In this document: one piece after another, positions 8,581-17,037 of the stretch
Position numbering within the stretch: position 1 is the stretch's first letter
Layout: every line of letters starts with the position of its first letter
Origin: Solwaraspora sp. WMMD1047
GTDB lineage: Bacteria; Actinomycetota; Actinomycetes; Mycobacteriales; Micromonosporaceae
Length of the DNA stretch: 64,000 bases
Assembly (NCBI RefSeq): GCF_029626155.1
Contig: NZ_JARUBL010000001.1
Coordinates: forward strand, 5,436,501-5,500,500
Direction of reading: 5' to 3'
Made by a program: the position numbers and the translations under genes
The notes under the pieces: generated by a model
What the model was told of the DNA's origin: nothing
Seen by the model: only the letters and a program-made list of their open reading frames with translations
The model's database searches: none

Positions 8581-8826
8581 ATGGACATCAGAGCGGTGGA
8601 CCAGCGTGACCAGACCTGGGAAATCTTGCAGCCCCGGTACCGGGTCTACTTCCACGACGAGACTGGCGTCGCCGACGAGTACGAGGTCGAAAGGGCCGAC
8701 GTCGATGAGGTGATGGCGTGGGCGGAGGCACAGGGAGAGGGTCGAACCTTTGTGCTGTACGCGTGCGCGCCCCGTGACGGACTCGGCCTCCTGCGCCTGG
8801 CAGGCAGTGATCCCAACGCACGCTGA
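8581..8826 (+). CDS. Conserved small actinobacterial protein of unknown function
   Basis: 81 aa beginning MDIRAVDQRDQTWEILQPRYRVYFHDETG and continuing DEYEVERADVDEVMAWAEAQ...TFVLYACAPRDGLGLLRLAG. I recognise this as a family often seen as a lone small gene in Streptomyces and Micromonospora, annotated hypothetical. It is soluble and acidic, with no catalytic motif visible. The ATG at 8581 gives the conserved N-terminus. It appears intact although its surroundings are degraded. Confidence 0.6.
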   Translation: MDIRAVDQRDQTWEILQPRYRVYFHDETGVADEYEVERADVDEVMAWAEAQGEGRTFVLYACAPRDGLGLLRLAGSDPNAR

Positions 8827-9280
8827 TCACGGCATGTCCGCACATCCGACCAATCGGCCGCGACGGACGGCTCGCTCGGTTGTGTCAGATCGCGGCAGCA
8901 GCGCACCTACCCGTCGACCATGCCTATCCACTACCGGCGCACGTCAACATCCGCCTCGACGCCAGCCTGGACGGCACCGACGAACAGGCACCGACGACTC
9001 CTCGGTAAGCCGCCCGCTCGGCGGCATGACCGCGCGTCCCCGGCTACCTACTCGTGTTTGTTGGCCCATCCGCCGATCGGCGGCCGGGGACCGGTGGGGT
9101 GCGAGTGGGTACGATGTGGAGCGTGTCGACGCAACTGGCCCATGTCCGGAGCCCTGTAACCAGCCTGCGACACACCACGGGGACTCCTCAGGACGGCACC
9201 GGCCGGGTAGACGAGCATGCCTCCGGAGACCGCCCGGGACGATCGCGGTTCCCACAACAACGACCTGGCGGACCTCCTGA
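8827..9280. other. Non-coding or decayed stretch
   Basis: No frame here has the composition or a recognisable domain of a real gene on either strand. It lies between a small conserved protein and a phosphatase remnant and most likely represents degraded coding sequence. Confidence 0.5.
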
Positions 9281-9616
9281 ACGTATGCGCTTCCAGCCAC
9301 CCTGTATCGCATTCCGACGCCGCCACCGGGCCAGTTGAGCACCATGCCGCGGCCGCGCGGCGACGATTGGCTCAATGACGAGATGGCCGCCCTCCGCGCC
9401 GCCGGCGTCGACGTCCTTGTCAGCCTGCTCACCTCTGCCGAGGCCGCTGAACTGGGCCTGGCCGGGAAGGGCGCCGCCGCCAACCACGCCTGACTGGAGT
9501 TCCACGCTCTCCCGATCGATGACCTCGGCGTTGAACACACCCCCGCGCCCCGCGATCCAGTAACCAAGCTCAGGTCCGAGTACTCGACGGCACGGTCGGG
9601 TGCCGCAACCCGGTAG
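9281..9616 (+). pseudogene. Protein-tyrosine/dual-specificity phosphatase remnant
   Basis: One frame reads LYRIPTPPPGQLSTMPRPRG, then DDWLNDEMAALRAAGVDVLVSLLTSAEAAELGL, an in-frame TGA at 9491-9493, and LEFHALPIDDLGV before ending at 9616. The DEMAALRAAGVDVLVSLL...EFHALPIDD pattern is the N-terminal half of small actinobacterial dual-specificity phosphatases; the TGA falls where a Gly codon (GGA) would be expected before LEF. The catalytic HCxxGxxR half is absent. This is therefore a truncated gene with a nonsense codon. The family call is from memory of the motif. Confidence 0.5.
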
Positions 9617-9774
9617 CCGGCGCAGGCCCGGTACCTGCCCCAACCGCTGCACCGGCGGCGAGGCCATCCACAACGGATCGGTCAGGTCCGGGCCCGCGGC
9701 GAGTTCGGCGCCGACAAGCCAGATCAGCGGGATGGGGAACAACACGCAGATCAATCTGGGGTACCGCCTATGGA

Positions 9775-12297
9775 TCAGCGCGTGAAGGTTCCAAGGTCGC
9801 CGAGGTCGATTCCATAGCCGTCCTGGATTTTCTCGTACTCGCCTTCAAAGTAATCGTCCAGATACGAATGGCCAAGAATGAACCTGTCCGGATTCATGGC
9901 GCCGTAGTAGCCGGCATTGGCATTGTCCTCACTGTCGAACAGCACATAGCTTCCCTGCCACCCCGAACCGGATACGCCCCAGCTGATGATGTGGTCGATG
10001 TACGGGGCAAATTTGGTGAATAGTTTGTACATCAGCGCGTACTCGTACCCAAGGGCGTCGGACTGCCTGACGTTGAGCTGTGCCGGAGCGATCGCGCCGC
10101 CACCGGGGGCGCTGGTCGGCAGCTTCAAGTCGAACTCGGAGTAGGAAATGCCAGAAAGAAGTCCTTGGTCAACGAGGGTGGCATAGAGCGCCATGGCGTA
10201 TTGGTTATCGCTGGCCAGGGTCCTTCCAATCGAATCGTGTCCCTGGATGCCGACGTCCTCGATCAGTGGTCTTCCGTCGTACAGCGGATCCGAGAGCCAT
10301 GTGGTGTTCAACTCGCGGACCATATTGTATACGGTCCTCGCTTTGCTGCGGGTAGCAATACCGTAGTCGTTGTAAGTCAGCTTCGGAGGATTGTCAACAA
10401 CGTAGGCGTCGATGCTGCCGCCGGCGTCGTGTCCATCGAGTTTCATGTACTCGGGAAGATCCGCGTAGTTGGCTTTGTAGGCCGCCGCCATCTCGGCGTT
10501 GGGGGCCGCGATGTGCGCGTACTTGAAGAGCAGGTAGATGTAATGCTCTTCGAGGTCACCGCCAACTAGATCGTCCGACATCGCGACAAGCCAGTTGGTG
10601 TGTTTGAGGCTGGTTCTCCAGTTGTTCGGATCCTGGGGGATGAGTTCGCCGTGGCGACTTTCGTGGACCTCTTCGTTGAGCACGTCCCATGAATTGAATG
10701 GGATTACTCCGCGGGATGTGCTTGAGCCATACTTCGCATCCGCGGTCAGGAAGTGCCGCATCACATGCATGGTGTGATTGAACTGCACCCTCCTGGACAT
10801 TTGCTTGTCTACCGGAACCTTGGCGCCAACCCCGTTGCCCAATCCGTAAAAATTGGTTGTGCTGTTATATCCGAGCGGAAGGTTCGCGGGAACAATTTGT
10901 CTCATCCATGCGGGAGCCTGGTTGTACCATGCCAGGACATGGGCGTGAGACTTGTACTCTCCGGAAGCTCCGGAATCCCTGATCGCTTGATACGCGTCGG
11001 TCGGGAAGCTGTATTCACCTAGACCAGGCGTGGTGTCTGAACCGCTCAATGCCTCGCCAGTAACGCTCTTCAGCCAGCTTGGGCCGCGGGGATGCGTGCT
11101 CTCGGCCTTGAGATTGTTGCCGTCGACGAAGATCTCATAGTGCCGGGCCCTGGTTCCGGTTACTGGTCCGGTTCCGATCGCGCCGACCATGAACCGGCCA
11201 TTTTCCCTGTTGTAAACACTCTTCAAAGGCGCCACGACGCCCTGGTTTTCCCTGTTGACCACAGGCGGAAGTGCAACGCCGTTGGGATCGGGCGCGGTTA
11301 TCGCGATATCGGCGACAAGAAGCGTGCCGGTTTCTGCGGGACGACTCGTCTCGCCGTGGAGCTCAAGAATGAAGTTCGAGGACATGCCTACCGAGGCGGT
11401 AACGCTGTGGTGTGCCCGCAACCAGGTCTCACCGTCGTAGCTGCCGACCCAGTCGGGGTTGAGATTGTTGTACTCGTAATCTCTGAGGTAGCTATCGAGG
11501 TCGGAGTCGAGGTTTCTTATTCTCCACCTCATGTACTTGCCCTGCGCGCTCTTGGGATAATACACATCAAACTCGATCGTTGAGCCTTCTGGAACATCCA
11601 CCGCGGGAGACAACGGGGATTGAACGGTGATTCCGCCGAACGTGCTTGTCCCGTTATGTACGTAATTGATCTTGAGGACATCAGCTTTGCCTTCGGAATC
11701 CACAAAAGGATATGGGATCATTTCGGATGTGCCACCAGCAAAGTCGGCAGGGACACGGCTGTCAAGTGGTGTCCTTGCGGTCCAGGCATCAGTGGGAGCG
11801 GAAATCTCTATAGCCAGCTTCCCGGGGCCTGGATCAAGGCGGAAATAAGGATCCGAACCGTCCGCTTTGATCTTCCCGGCAAAGCTCTCCATTGCGTTTT
11901 CAAGCCAGGTCTTGGCTTTCCGGGCCCAGGAAATTGGCGCCCTGCGGGCGAACCAAATCGCAAAGTCAAGACCTTTGGTTTCATGGGCGTACACCCAGGG
12001 GAAGGCCTTGTTTATGTCGGACCCGTCGCGGGTGCGTGAAATCTGCAGCGGGAATTCGGCGTTGCCGCTCCTCAGAGCTTCGGCTTGCGCGATCAGCTCG
12101 TTAAGTTCATCTCTCGTTTCGGAACCTCGGTTGCCGTCGAGCCCCACGGCTCCAACTTTGTCGACGTCGCCCTTTCTGGCATGTGTCGGTTCACCTTCGG
12201 CCGCAGAGGCCGGTGCGGCGGAAACGGCGAACACAGAAACCAGTATGATGACTGCGAGACAGCGGTAGGCTCTGGTTAGCGACCTTTCACGCTTCAT
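9775..12297 (-). CDS. Large secreted GH10 endo-beta-1,4-xylanase
   Basis: 840 aa. A signal peptide (residues 1-33, ending ASAA) is followed by an N-terminal region, a beta-rich carbohydrate-binding-like segment (~185-335) and a GH10 barrel (~365-830). The acid/base is Glu542 in SWDVLNEEVHE and the likely nucleophile Glu721 in SYSEFDLK, where most GH10 enzymes have TELD. HAHVLAWYNQAPAW corresponds to the GH10 GHTLVWH block. It would hydrolyse xylan outside the cell. Codon use is clearly richer in A/T at third positions than its neighbours, which suggests acquisition from a lower-GC donor. RBS GGGAG precedes the ATG. A CGAAACTTTCG motif lies 246 bp upstream. Confidence 0.85.
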   Translation of the reverse strand: MKRERSLTRAYRCLAVIILVSVFAVSAAPASAAEGEPTHARKGDVDKVGAVGLDGNRGSETRDELNELIAQAEALRSGNAEFPLQISRTRDGSDINKAFPWVYAHETKGLDFAIWFARRAPISWARKAKTWLENAMESFAGKIKADGSDPYFRLDPGPGKLAIEISAPTDAWTARTPLDSRVPADFAGGTSEMIPYPFVDSEGKADVLKINYVHNGTSTFGGITVQSPLSPAVDVPEGSTIEFDVYYPKSAQGKYMRWRIRNLDSDLDSYLRDYEYNNLNPDWVGSYDGETWLRAHHSVTASVGMSSNFILELHGETSRPAETGTLLVADIAITAPDPNGVALPPVVNRENQGVVAPLKSVYNRENGRFMVGAIGTGPVTGTRARHYEIFVDGNNLKAESTHPRGPSWLKSVTGEALSGSDTTPGLGEYSFPTDAYQAIRDSGASGEYKSHAHVLAWYNQAPAWMRQIVPANLPLGYNSTTNFYGLGNGVGAKVPVDKQMSRRVQFNHTMHVMRHFLTADAKYGSSTSRGVIPFNSWDVLNEEVHESRHGELIPQDPNNWRTSLKHTNWLVAMSDDLVGGDLEEHYIYLLFKYAHIAAPNAEMAAAYKANYADLPEYMKLDGHDAGGSIDAYVVDNPPKLTYNDYGIATRSKARTVYNMVRELNTTWLSDPLYDGRPLIEDVGIQGHDSIGRTLASDNQYAMALYATLVDQGLLSGISYSEFDLKLPTSAPGGGAIAPAQLNVRQSDALGYEYALMYKLFTKFAPYIDHIISWGVSGSGWQGSYVLFDSEDNANAGYYGAMNPDRFILGHSYLDDYFEGEYEKIQDGYGIDLGDLGTFTR

Positions 12298-12542
12298 TAT
12301 TAGCGCTCCCTATATTGAGGCAACTGCTAGAGGCTCTGCTGACCGTGGGTGACGGTGATGCGAGCGTGGTACGTCAACAATCCAGGGGCCGGTTTGGCGA
12401 CCAACCCGTCACCCGTTCCACTCCCCGAGAGCGCATCCCTCGTTGAAGAACTGTTTGCCCGAGTGGACGGACAGCCTCCTCACTGCCAACTGTCCGGAGT
12501 CCGCGCCCTACCCTGTCGGCTGCTGCTCTGCGCGGCAAGCCT

Positions 12543-12553
12543 CGAAACTTTCG
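12543..12553. promoter_or_regulatory. CGAAACTTTCG xylanase-type regulatory palindrome
   Basis: The palindrome CGAAACTTTCG occurs 246 bp upstream of the GH10 start. I recall this sequence as the conserved element in front of Streptomyces xylanase genes. Close variants (CGAAACTATCG, CGAAACTACCG) occur upstream of the second GH10 gene in this window. Confidence 0.45.
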
Positions 12554-12703
12554 GTCTCCCTCCCGGTACTTGCGAGAAACCTAAGAGTCCGTGCGCGGGC
12601 GTGTCAAGGTTCGTCGATGGATTGCAGCACCGCCGTCCCTGGTCCCGACCCACCAGTGGGTCTCGCTCCTCCCGCAGTCTGCTGGTAGGCCGGGTGGTGC
12701 GGG

Positions 12704-12965
12704 TCACGTGCTCAGGAACAGGTCGCCTCGACGCCACGGCTGAGGCGGACAGGGCCGAGGGTGCCGTAGCCCGATCGCAGGTGGACCGGGGCGTCGTCGA
12801 GGCTCCGGCAACCCTGTCGAGTTCTCACCCGATCGCACCGGCCGCCGCCGGTGTACGCGGCCAGGCCGCGCCGTTGCTGGTCCCAGTGACGAACACCCGC
12901 AGGCCGGAGACGGTGACTGCACAGCGCCGGAGCGACGACCCGCCGGTAGTGCCCCTGCAAGCTCA
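12704..12965 (-). pseudogene. Possible frameshifted beta-propeller remnant
   Basis: Reading the minus strand, one frame gives TVSGLRVFVTGTSNGAAWPRT before hitting a TGA. A second frame continues to GDLFLST and a stop near 12704. Alternating V-F-V-x-G-x-(D/S)-(N/G)-x-x-W-x-R patterns are characteristic of PLL-like secreted beta-propellers. At least one frameshift is needed to join the pieces, so this would be a decayed gene end. The call is weak. Confidence 0.25.
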
Positions 12966-13036
12966 TACGCTGCCCCGTCCGAGTCCCGCCATATTCTTCA
13001 GGAGGTCTTTGACCCGGCGTCATACACCTTGAGGCT

Positions 13037-14065
13037 TCACTTGTTGTCACGGGTCAGGCGAAGGTCAGGATCGTCCCAGCCGTCGCTGACGCACCAGCCC
13101 CATAGCCGGACGCGGTGGTCGCGGCAGTCCGCCACCGCACGGGCGTAAGTGTCGGCGTCGGTGACCGGCAGACCGGCACTGGCCAGGTCGTCGAAGCCGG
13201 GAAGGGCGGCCGGCTCCTCGACCGGGGAGATGAAGGGTCCGGTCAAGGTACTCACCAGTTCCCGAAGTGCCCATCCGAGCGGTTCAACCGCGGCGATGTC
13301 GGCCCGGTGCTTCGGATGCACCCCGACCCGCAGGATCAGCACAACCCCGTCGAGCACGGTCAGTCCTGCGGGAGCCGCCTTGGTGCGGGTTTCGGCATGG
13401 AAGTAGTGCAGAACCGGATAGGCCAGGTGGCGCTCGCCGAGCCGGATCACCTCCGGCGTCAAGCTGGTCAGGTGCTGCTCGAACATCGGCGAGAACCGCG
13501 TGCCGTCCCAGTTGCGCCGCAGGATGTCGACCGGGTCGGTGCCCAGCGCCGCTATGTGCCCGGCGATCGTCCGTTTGTCCACCACGGCCGAGACCACCTG
13601 CATGAGGTACGTGATTCCCAGTGTGATCAGAAACAGCCCGGACAGCACGGCGAAGTTGGTCGCGATCTGGGCCGAGGCCGTTCCCGGCACGTAGTCACCG
13701 ACGCCCAGGGTGAAGATCGAGAAACCGGCGAAGTAGAACCGGGACCAGCCACCCGCCGGACTGCCGGAATCGTCCACCACGGTCCGGTCCCCGGCGCTGA
13801 ATGCCAGAAACCAGCCGAGCCACAGCCCGGCGACCCAGACGAAGAACGTGGCTGTCAGCACCACCGTTCCCGACCACCGCAGCACGAGGTGCCGTCGCCG
13901 TCGCCGACCTGACAGCCGGCGTATCGAGGACCAGACCAGACGGGCCGCCCACCCGGTCAGCGGACCGGCCCCGGCCAGCGACAGGGTTGTCAGCGCAGCG
14001 TCGAGGACGACCACGGCGACCAAGAGCAGCCCGACCGCCACCAGCACCGCGTCCACTTCGCCCAC
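13037..14065 (-). CDS. Potassium channel family (Ion_trans_2) membrane protein
   Basis: Two-TM-type channel subunit. From the GTG at 14065 the N-terminus [25 protein letters not shown] is a membrane helix; a second helix (VVLTATFFVWVAGLWLGWFLAF), a pore helix and the filter TLGVGDYVPG follow, then the inner helix FAVLSGLFLITLGITYLMQVVSAVVD. The filter differs from the canonical TVGYGD (Leu-Gly-Val-Gly-Asp), so ion selectivity is uncertain. A ~160-residue cytoplasmic C-terminal domain lacks an obvious RCK motif. The start is uncertain: GTG at 14056 or a longer ATG frame from 14116 are alternatives. Confidence 0.75.
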   Translation of the reverse strand: MGEVDAVLVAVGLLLVAVVVLDAALTTLSLAGAGPLTGWAARLVWSSIRRLSGRRRRRHLVLRWSGTVVLTATFFVWVAGLWLGWFLAFSAGDRTVVDDSGSPAGGWSRFYFAGFSIFTLGVGDYVPGTASAQIATNFAVLSGLFLITLGITYLMQVVSAVVDKRTIAGHIAALGTDPVDILRRNWDGTRFSPMFEQHLTSLTPEVIRLGERHLAYPVLHYFHAETRTKAAPAGLTVLDGVVLILRVGVHPKHRADIAAVEPLGWALRELVSTLTGPFISPVEEPAALPGFDDLASAGLPVTDADTYARAVADCRDHRVRLWGWCVSDGWDDPDLRLTRDNK

Positions 14066-14478
14066 CCGTCCGCTGCGCCCGCCCGGCGATGATCGTCCAC
14101 ACCACCGTACGGACACACGCAGCAGTTCGCCACCGGATCCGGCTCGTCACCCCGCCGACGCGTCCGACCTGCCAGCCTGAACACGTCCCCCGCCACCGCC
14201 GGGAACGGCGCGGGTCAGCCGGCTTCTTGCTGGCGAGCCAGAAGTAGCAGTGCTGCCGAACCCGCCATTGGCGCATCATCCATGTGCGGCAACCTGTGCA
14301 TTCGGACTTGCAGACGTCCACTCGACTCGACACGTCTGGAAGCTGCCGGTCAACACCGCCGTCACCCACGGTGGGACTGGTTCGCGGCCAGATGTGCGCG
14401 GCTGATCAAGCCTCGGGATTTGGACCCCGGTCCGATCCGGCGGTGATGTCTCCAGTCCAGACCGCGGCATTGGACTAG
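14066..14478. other. Intergenic region with a dispersed repeat
   Basis: 413 bp between the channel gene and a TetR gene, both on the minus strand. No coding frame is convincing. It contains one copy of a diverged repeat (14338-14395) shared with 15984-16036. Confidence 0.45.
14338..14395. repeat. Diverged dispersed repeat, copy 1
   Basis: The segment starting GGAAGCTGCCGGTCA and containing the exact core CCGCCGTCACCCACGGTG matches copy 2 at 15984-16036 in the same orientation, with scattered mismatches on both sides. Translated on the minus strand both copies read PWVTA(V/A)L, then similar residues, so they may be tails of a once-mobile or duplicated coding sequence. Confidence 0.45.
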
Positions 14479-15069
14479 CTAGTGGAACTGGCGCTGGTAA
14501 CGCAGCCAGCCTTCGTCGAGGAGCCGGAACCCTGCGTCGATGACGGACTCCGGGTTGATATTCCGGGTCGCGCTGAGCTGTATCTGGAGGGCGAAGCGGA
14601 CGTAGAAGCGGATCTCGTCGCTCGGCTCGGGGAGCCCGAACTCCTCGGTGATCGCTGCGATCAGGGCATCTTCGTGGCGGAACCACATGCGTTCGGCGTA
14701 CTCGACGAGGGCGGGTGTCTGTTCCATGAGGGCGAGGAGCGACCGTTCGGGTTCGGATCCGAGCGCGGCGATCTCTGCGAGGTAGTGCGCCTTGAGCGCG
14801 GCGGAGATCGAGGTCTCGTGCGGTCGGTTAGCTACTGCCGCGACGAGCCGGTCGTGTCGCACCTGCTCGTCACCGAACGCGAGGGCCTCCTTGTGCGGGA
14901 AGTGCGCGAAGACGGTGGTCGGCGACACATCCGCCCGGTCGGCGATCTCTCGGACGCTCACCGCGTCGAACCCTCGTTCGAGGAACAGCTCGTGGGCGGC
15001 CTGCACGATCGCTGCCCGGGTCGCTGCCTTCTTTCGCTCCCGTCGTCCGGTTCTCTGCCCCTCGCTCAT
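14479..15069 (-). CDS. TetR family transcriptional regulator
   Basis: 196 aa from the ATG at 15069 (MSEGQRTGRRERKKAATRAAIVQAAHELFLERGFDAVSV...). The helix-turn-helix (residues ~20-62, ends FAHFPHKEALAFG) is typical TetR; the C-terminal part resembles the helical effector domain of the MftR/TetR_C group. It diverges from a DUF998 membrane protein, with a promoter and inverted repeat between them, so it probably represses that gene. Confidence 0.88.
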   Translation of the reverse strand: MSEGQRTGRRERKKAATRAAIVQAAHELFLERGFDAVSVREIADRADVSPTTVFAHFPHKEALAFGDEQVRHDRLVAAVANRPHETSISAALKAHYLAEIAALGSEPERSLLALMEQTPALVEYAERMWFRHEDALIAAITEEFGLPEPSDEIRFYVRFALQIQLSATRNINPESVIDAGFRLLDEGWLRYQRQFH

Positions 15070-15103
15070 GCCAACAGAGTACTGGATCCGCTCGCTACAT
15101 GTA

Positions 15104-15145
15104 TTGACTCCGAAACTGGTCTCGGTACAGTATTGGTGCGAGACC
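15104..15145 (+). promoter_or_regulatory. Promoter and inverted repeat for the DUF998 gene
   Basis: -35 TTGACT (15104-15109), 16 bp, -10 TACAGT (15126-15131) reads toward the DUF998 gene. A perfect 7-bp inverted repeat, GGTCTCG (15118-15124) and CGAGACC (15139-15145) with a 14-bp spacer, brackets the -10. It is a likely operator for the divergent TetR protein. Confidence 0.5.
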
Positions 15146-15199
15146 GGAGGTTGAGCGATGGCACCAGCGGTGCGACAGGATGCCGGGAGAAAAGGAACC

Positions 15200-15895
15200 A
15201 TGAACGTGACGTACGCCCAGGTGGACCATCGGCAGAGGCAACGCTCCGCTGCCGGCATCATGCTCATCGCCGGAGGGCTGATCTTCTTCATCGCCGAGTT
15301 CATCGCCGCGGCGGCGTGGACGGATCCCCCCTACAGCTACACCTACCACTACATCAGCAACCTCGGGGTTCACGGCCCCGCGCAAGGATTCGGGCAGCTC
15401 ATGTACTCGCCGCTGGCCTGGGTCATGAACACCGGATTCTTCCTGTTCGGGATCACCCTGTTCGGCGGCATCGCCATGCTCGCGGGCATGCGCGGCCCGC
15501 GCACCTGGGCAGTGCGCACACTGGCTTTCCTGATGGCTGTCGGCGGGGTCCTGCTGGCCTTCTTCCCCGGAACCGGCGAAACGCCCGACAGCGGTGCCAT
15601 CGACCTTCACTCCCTGGGCGCACTGGCAAGCATCGTCAGCGGCAACGTACTGATCATCATTCTCGGGCGCGCGCACCGACTCGCCGGCATCGATGCCAAC
15701 ACCGGGCGGGCCATGGTCGCCCTCGGCGTCTTCGGTCTTATGTCGCTGGTCGGCTTCATGGCCATCGCCGGCTCATCGGCCGGCCTGATCGGCCTGGTCG
15801 AACGCTGCGCGGTCTATCCCCTCCTGATCGGCTTCGCCTGCGCCGGCAAGTCCATCTGGAAAGGCAATCCCCGGTTGACGCCTGGAAACGCATGA
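15200..15895 (+). CDS. DUF998 family integral membrane protein
   Basis: 231 aa from the ATG at 15200, preceded by AAAGGA. Six hydrophobic helices are visible, beginning AAGIMLIAGGLIFFIAEFIAAAAW, then YSYTYHYISNLGV, a DUF998 signature, and later LAFLMAVGGVLLAFFPGTGE, also characteristic. DUF998 proteins are six-helix membrane proteins of unknown function, often next to TetR regulators, and some homologues are linked to resistance. An alternative ATG at 15158 would add 14 residues but has a poorer RBS. Likely controlled by the divergent TetR. Confidence 0.8.
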   Translation: MNVTYAQVDHRQRQRSAAGIMLIAGGLIFFIAEFIAAAAWTDPPYSYTYHYISNLGVHGPAQGFGQLMYSPLAWVMNTGFFLFGITLFGGIAMLAGMRGPRTWAVRTLAFLMAVGGVLLAFFPGTGETPDSGAIDLHSLGALASIVSGNVLIIILGRAHRLAGIDANTGRAMVALGVFGLMSLVGFMAIAGSSAGLIGLVERCAVYPLLIGFACAGKSIWKGNPRLTPGNA

Positions 15896-15983
15896 ACGGC
15901 CACGAGCCAGATCCGCCACAGACGCCGGGACCGCGCGGCTGCCCCCGGACCGCCAAGTCAGACGTACGCTCATCAGCACCCCC

Positions 15984-16036
15984 GGAAGTTGGCGACCAGC
16001 GCCGCCGTCACCCACGGTGACGCCCGGCTCGCGGCA
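15984..16036. repeat. Diverged dispersed repeat, copy 2
   Basis: Counterpart of 14338-14395, sharing CCGCCGTCACCCACGGTG exactly and about three quarters of flanking positions. A shorter match (ACCGTGGGTGACGG, inverted) occurs near 12343 and may be a third, weaker copy or chance. Confidence 0.45.
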
Positions 16037-16203
16037 GATGCGGGCACGAAGGGCTGGGTTCGACGCACGTGGAGGCGTCCTCTCCTGAGGTTCGCCGTCT
16101 GCGCCGCGATGCCGGATGATCTCTGCGTGGAGATCATTCGACTGCTGCAGCGGGAGTTACCAAACCGCACCTGGATCGGACGGCCGGTGCAGCCTGGCTG
16201 GCA

Positions 16204-16578
16204 ATGGTGTATGACAGCACCAGGGCGCTCGACGGTGTGGTGACGGCGTCGGTGGAGGAGCCGACGGTCGGCCGAAACCACTACCGGGTCGGTGTGCGAC
16301 TGCGTGATGACAAGCCGCTGAGCATCCTCTTCAACGCTGCTGTCTTCCTGGTCGCTGGAGCCGAACAGCAAGATCCCCACATGATCCACTCAGTGTTCGT
16401 TGACGTCCCCGGCTGGGAGATCTACCGCCGCGCAGGGCTGCGGGTCGCCACCACGGCAGAGCTGAACCAGCCGCTCCACGAGCGACACCTGCAACTCCTT
16501 ACCGAAGAAGAGCGCCGGGATGTCTCCTACCACCAGCCAAGCCGGCTCGGTGACCTGCTGTTCAACTGGTTCGACTGA
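16204..16578 (+). CDS. Conserved hypothetical protein, possibly with a broken N-terminus
   Basis: 124 aa from ATG 16204 (MVYDSTRALDGVVTASVEE...). The sequence looks genuinely coding (SILFNAAVFLVAGAEQQDPHMIHSVFVDVPGWEIYRRAGLRVATTAEL...SRLGDLLFNWFD), but I know no function for the family. The frame is open upstream to 16120 without a start codon. A neighbouring frame from ATG 16109 reads MPDDLCVEIIRLLQRELPNRTWIGRP and ends just past the 16204 start. The two together look like one protein split by a frameshift near 16190. Either ATG 16204 is the true start or the gene is broken. Confidence 0.5.
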   Translation: MVYDSTRALDGVVTASVEEPTVGRNHYRVGVRLRDDKPLSILFNAAVFLVAGAEQQDPHMIHSVFVDVPGWEIYRRAGLRVATTAELNQPLHERHLQLLTEEERRDVSYHQPSRLGDLLFNWFD

Positions 16579-16641
16579 ACTGCCCCTCCGCGCCCGCCGT
16601 GCGGCAGAACGGTGAGGTTCGGCAGTTTGTATCCGGCAGTG

Positions 16642-17037
16642 TTACGCCGCGCTTGATGTGGGACGTGTGGTGTTCTGGGCGGCGATCTGTGAGATGCGTT
16701 GGGGCGACAGTCCCAGCAGGGCACCCGCGTCTCGGACGGTGTATCCGTCGCCAAGGAGTGCCCGTACGGCTGTCGTGGTCGCTTGTTCGGCCTTCTCGTC
16801 GGCGTCCCGAGCGGTCCGCCGGGCGTCCAGTGCTGCCACGACTGTTCCGGGAAGCTCTGGGTGTACCTCGATGCTGATTGCGGCCGGGTCGATCTCGAGC
16901 AGCAACGCGATCGCCTCGCGAGCCATGGCGGCGACCTGGTCGAGCCGGCGGGCCTGGGTGTGGACGCCTTTGAGTTCGGGCACGCTGATGGCCCACCAGT
17001 TGCCGACCCGTCGGCAGGACACGGAGTAGGTCGTCAT
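16642..17037 (-). CDS. hicB: HicB-type antitoxin
   Basis: 131 aa from ATG 17037, which overlaps the hicA stop in an ATGA. The N-terminal ~60 residues have the HicB partial RNase-H-like fold pattern (TYSVSCRRVGNWWAISVPELKGVHTQARRLDQVAAMAREAIALLL). The C-terminal ~40 (AVRALLGDGYTVRDAGALLGLSPQRISQIAAQ) is a sigma-4-like helix-turn-helix. It should neutralise HicA and autorepress the operon. The order toxin-antitoxin is the usual hicAB order. Confidence 0.85.
   Translation of the reverse strand: MTTYSVSCRRVGNWWAISVPELKGVHTQARRLDQVAAMAREAIALLLEIDPAAISIEVHPELPGTVVAALDARRTARDADEKAEQATTTAVRALLGDGYTVRDAGALLGLSPQRISQIAAQNTTRPTSSAA

Larger units (their letters stand above)
12298..13036. other. Long upstream region of the GH10 gene with degraded sequence
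   Basis: About 740 bp without a convincing gene. It holds the CGAAACTTTCG element and, on the minus strand between about 12700 and 12960, fragments in different frames that resemble a lectin-like beta-propeller (LRVFVTGTSNGAAWPRT in one frame, WRRGDLFLST before a stop in another). The open frame on the plus strand across 12349-13032 has no domain and shadow-like composition. Confidence 0.4.

Noticed and set aside
12349-13032. 227-codon plus-strand frame
   Set aside because: No recognisable motif, Ser/Pro/Arg-rich shadow-like composition, and it overlaps the GH10 upstream regulatory region.
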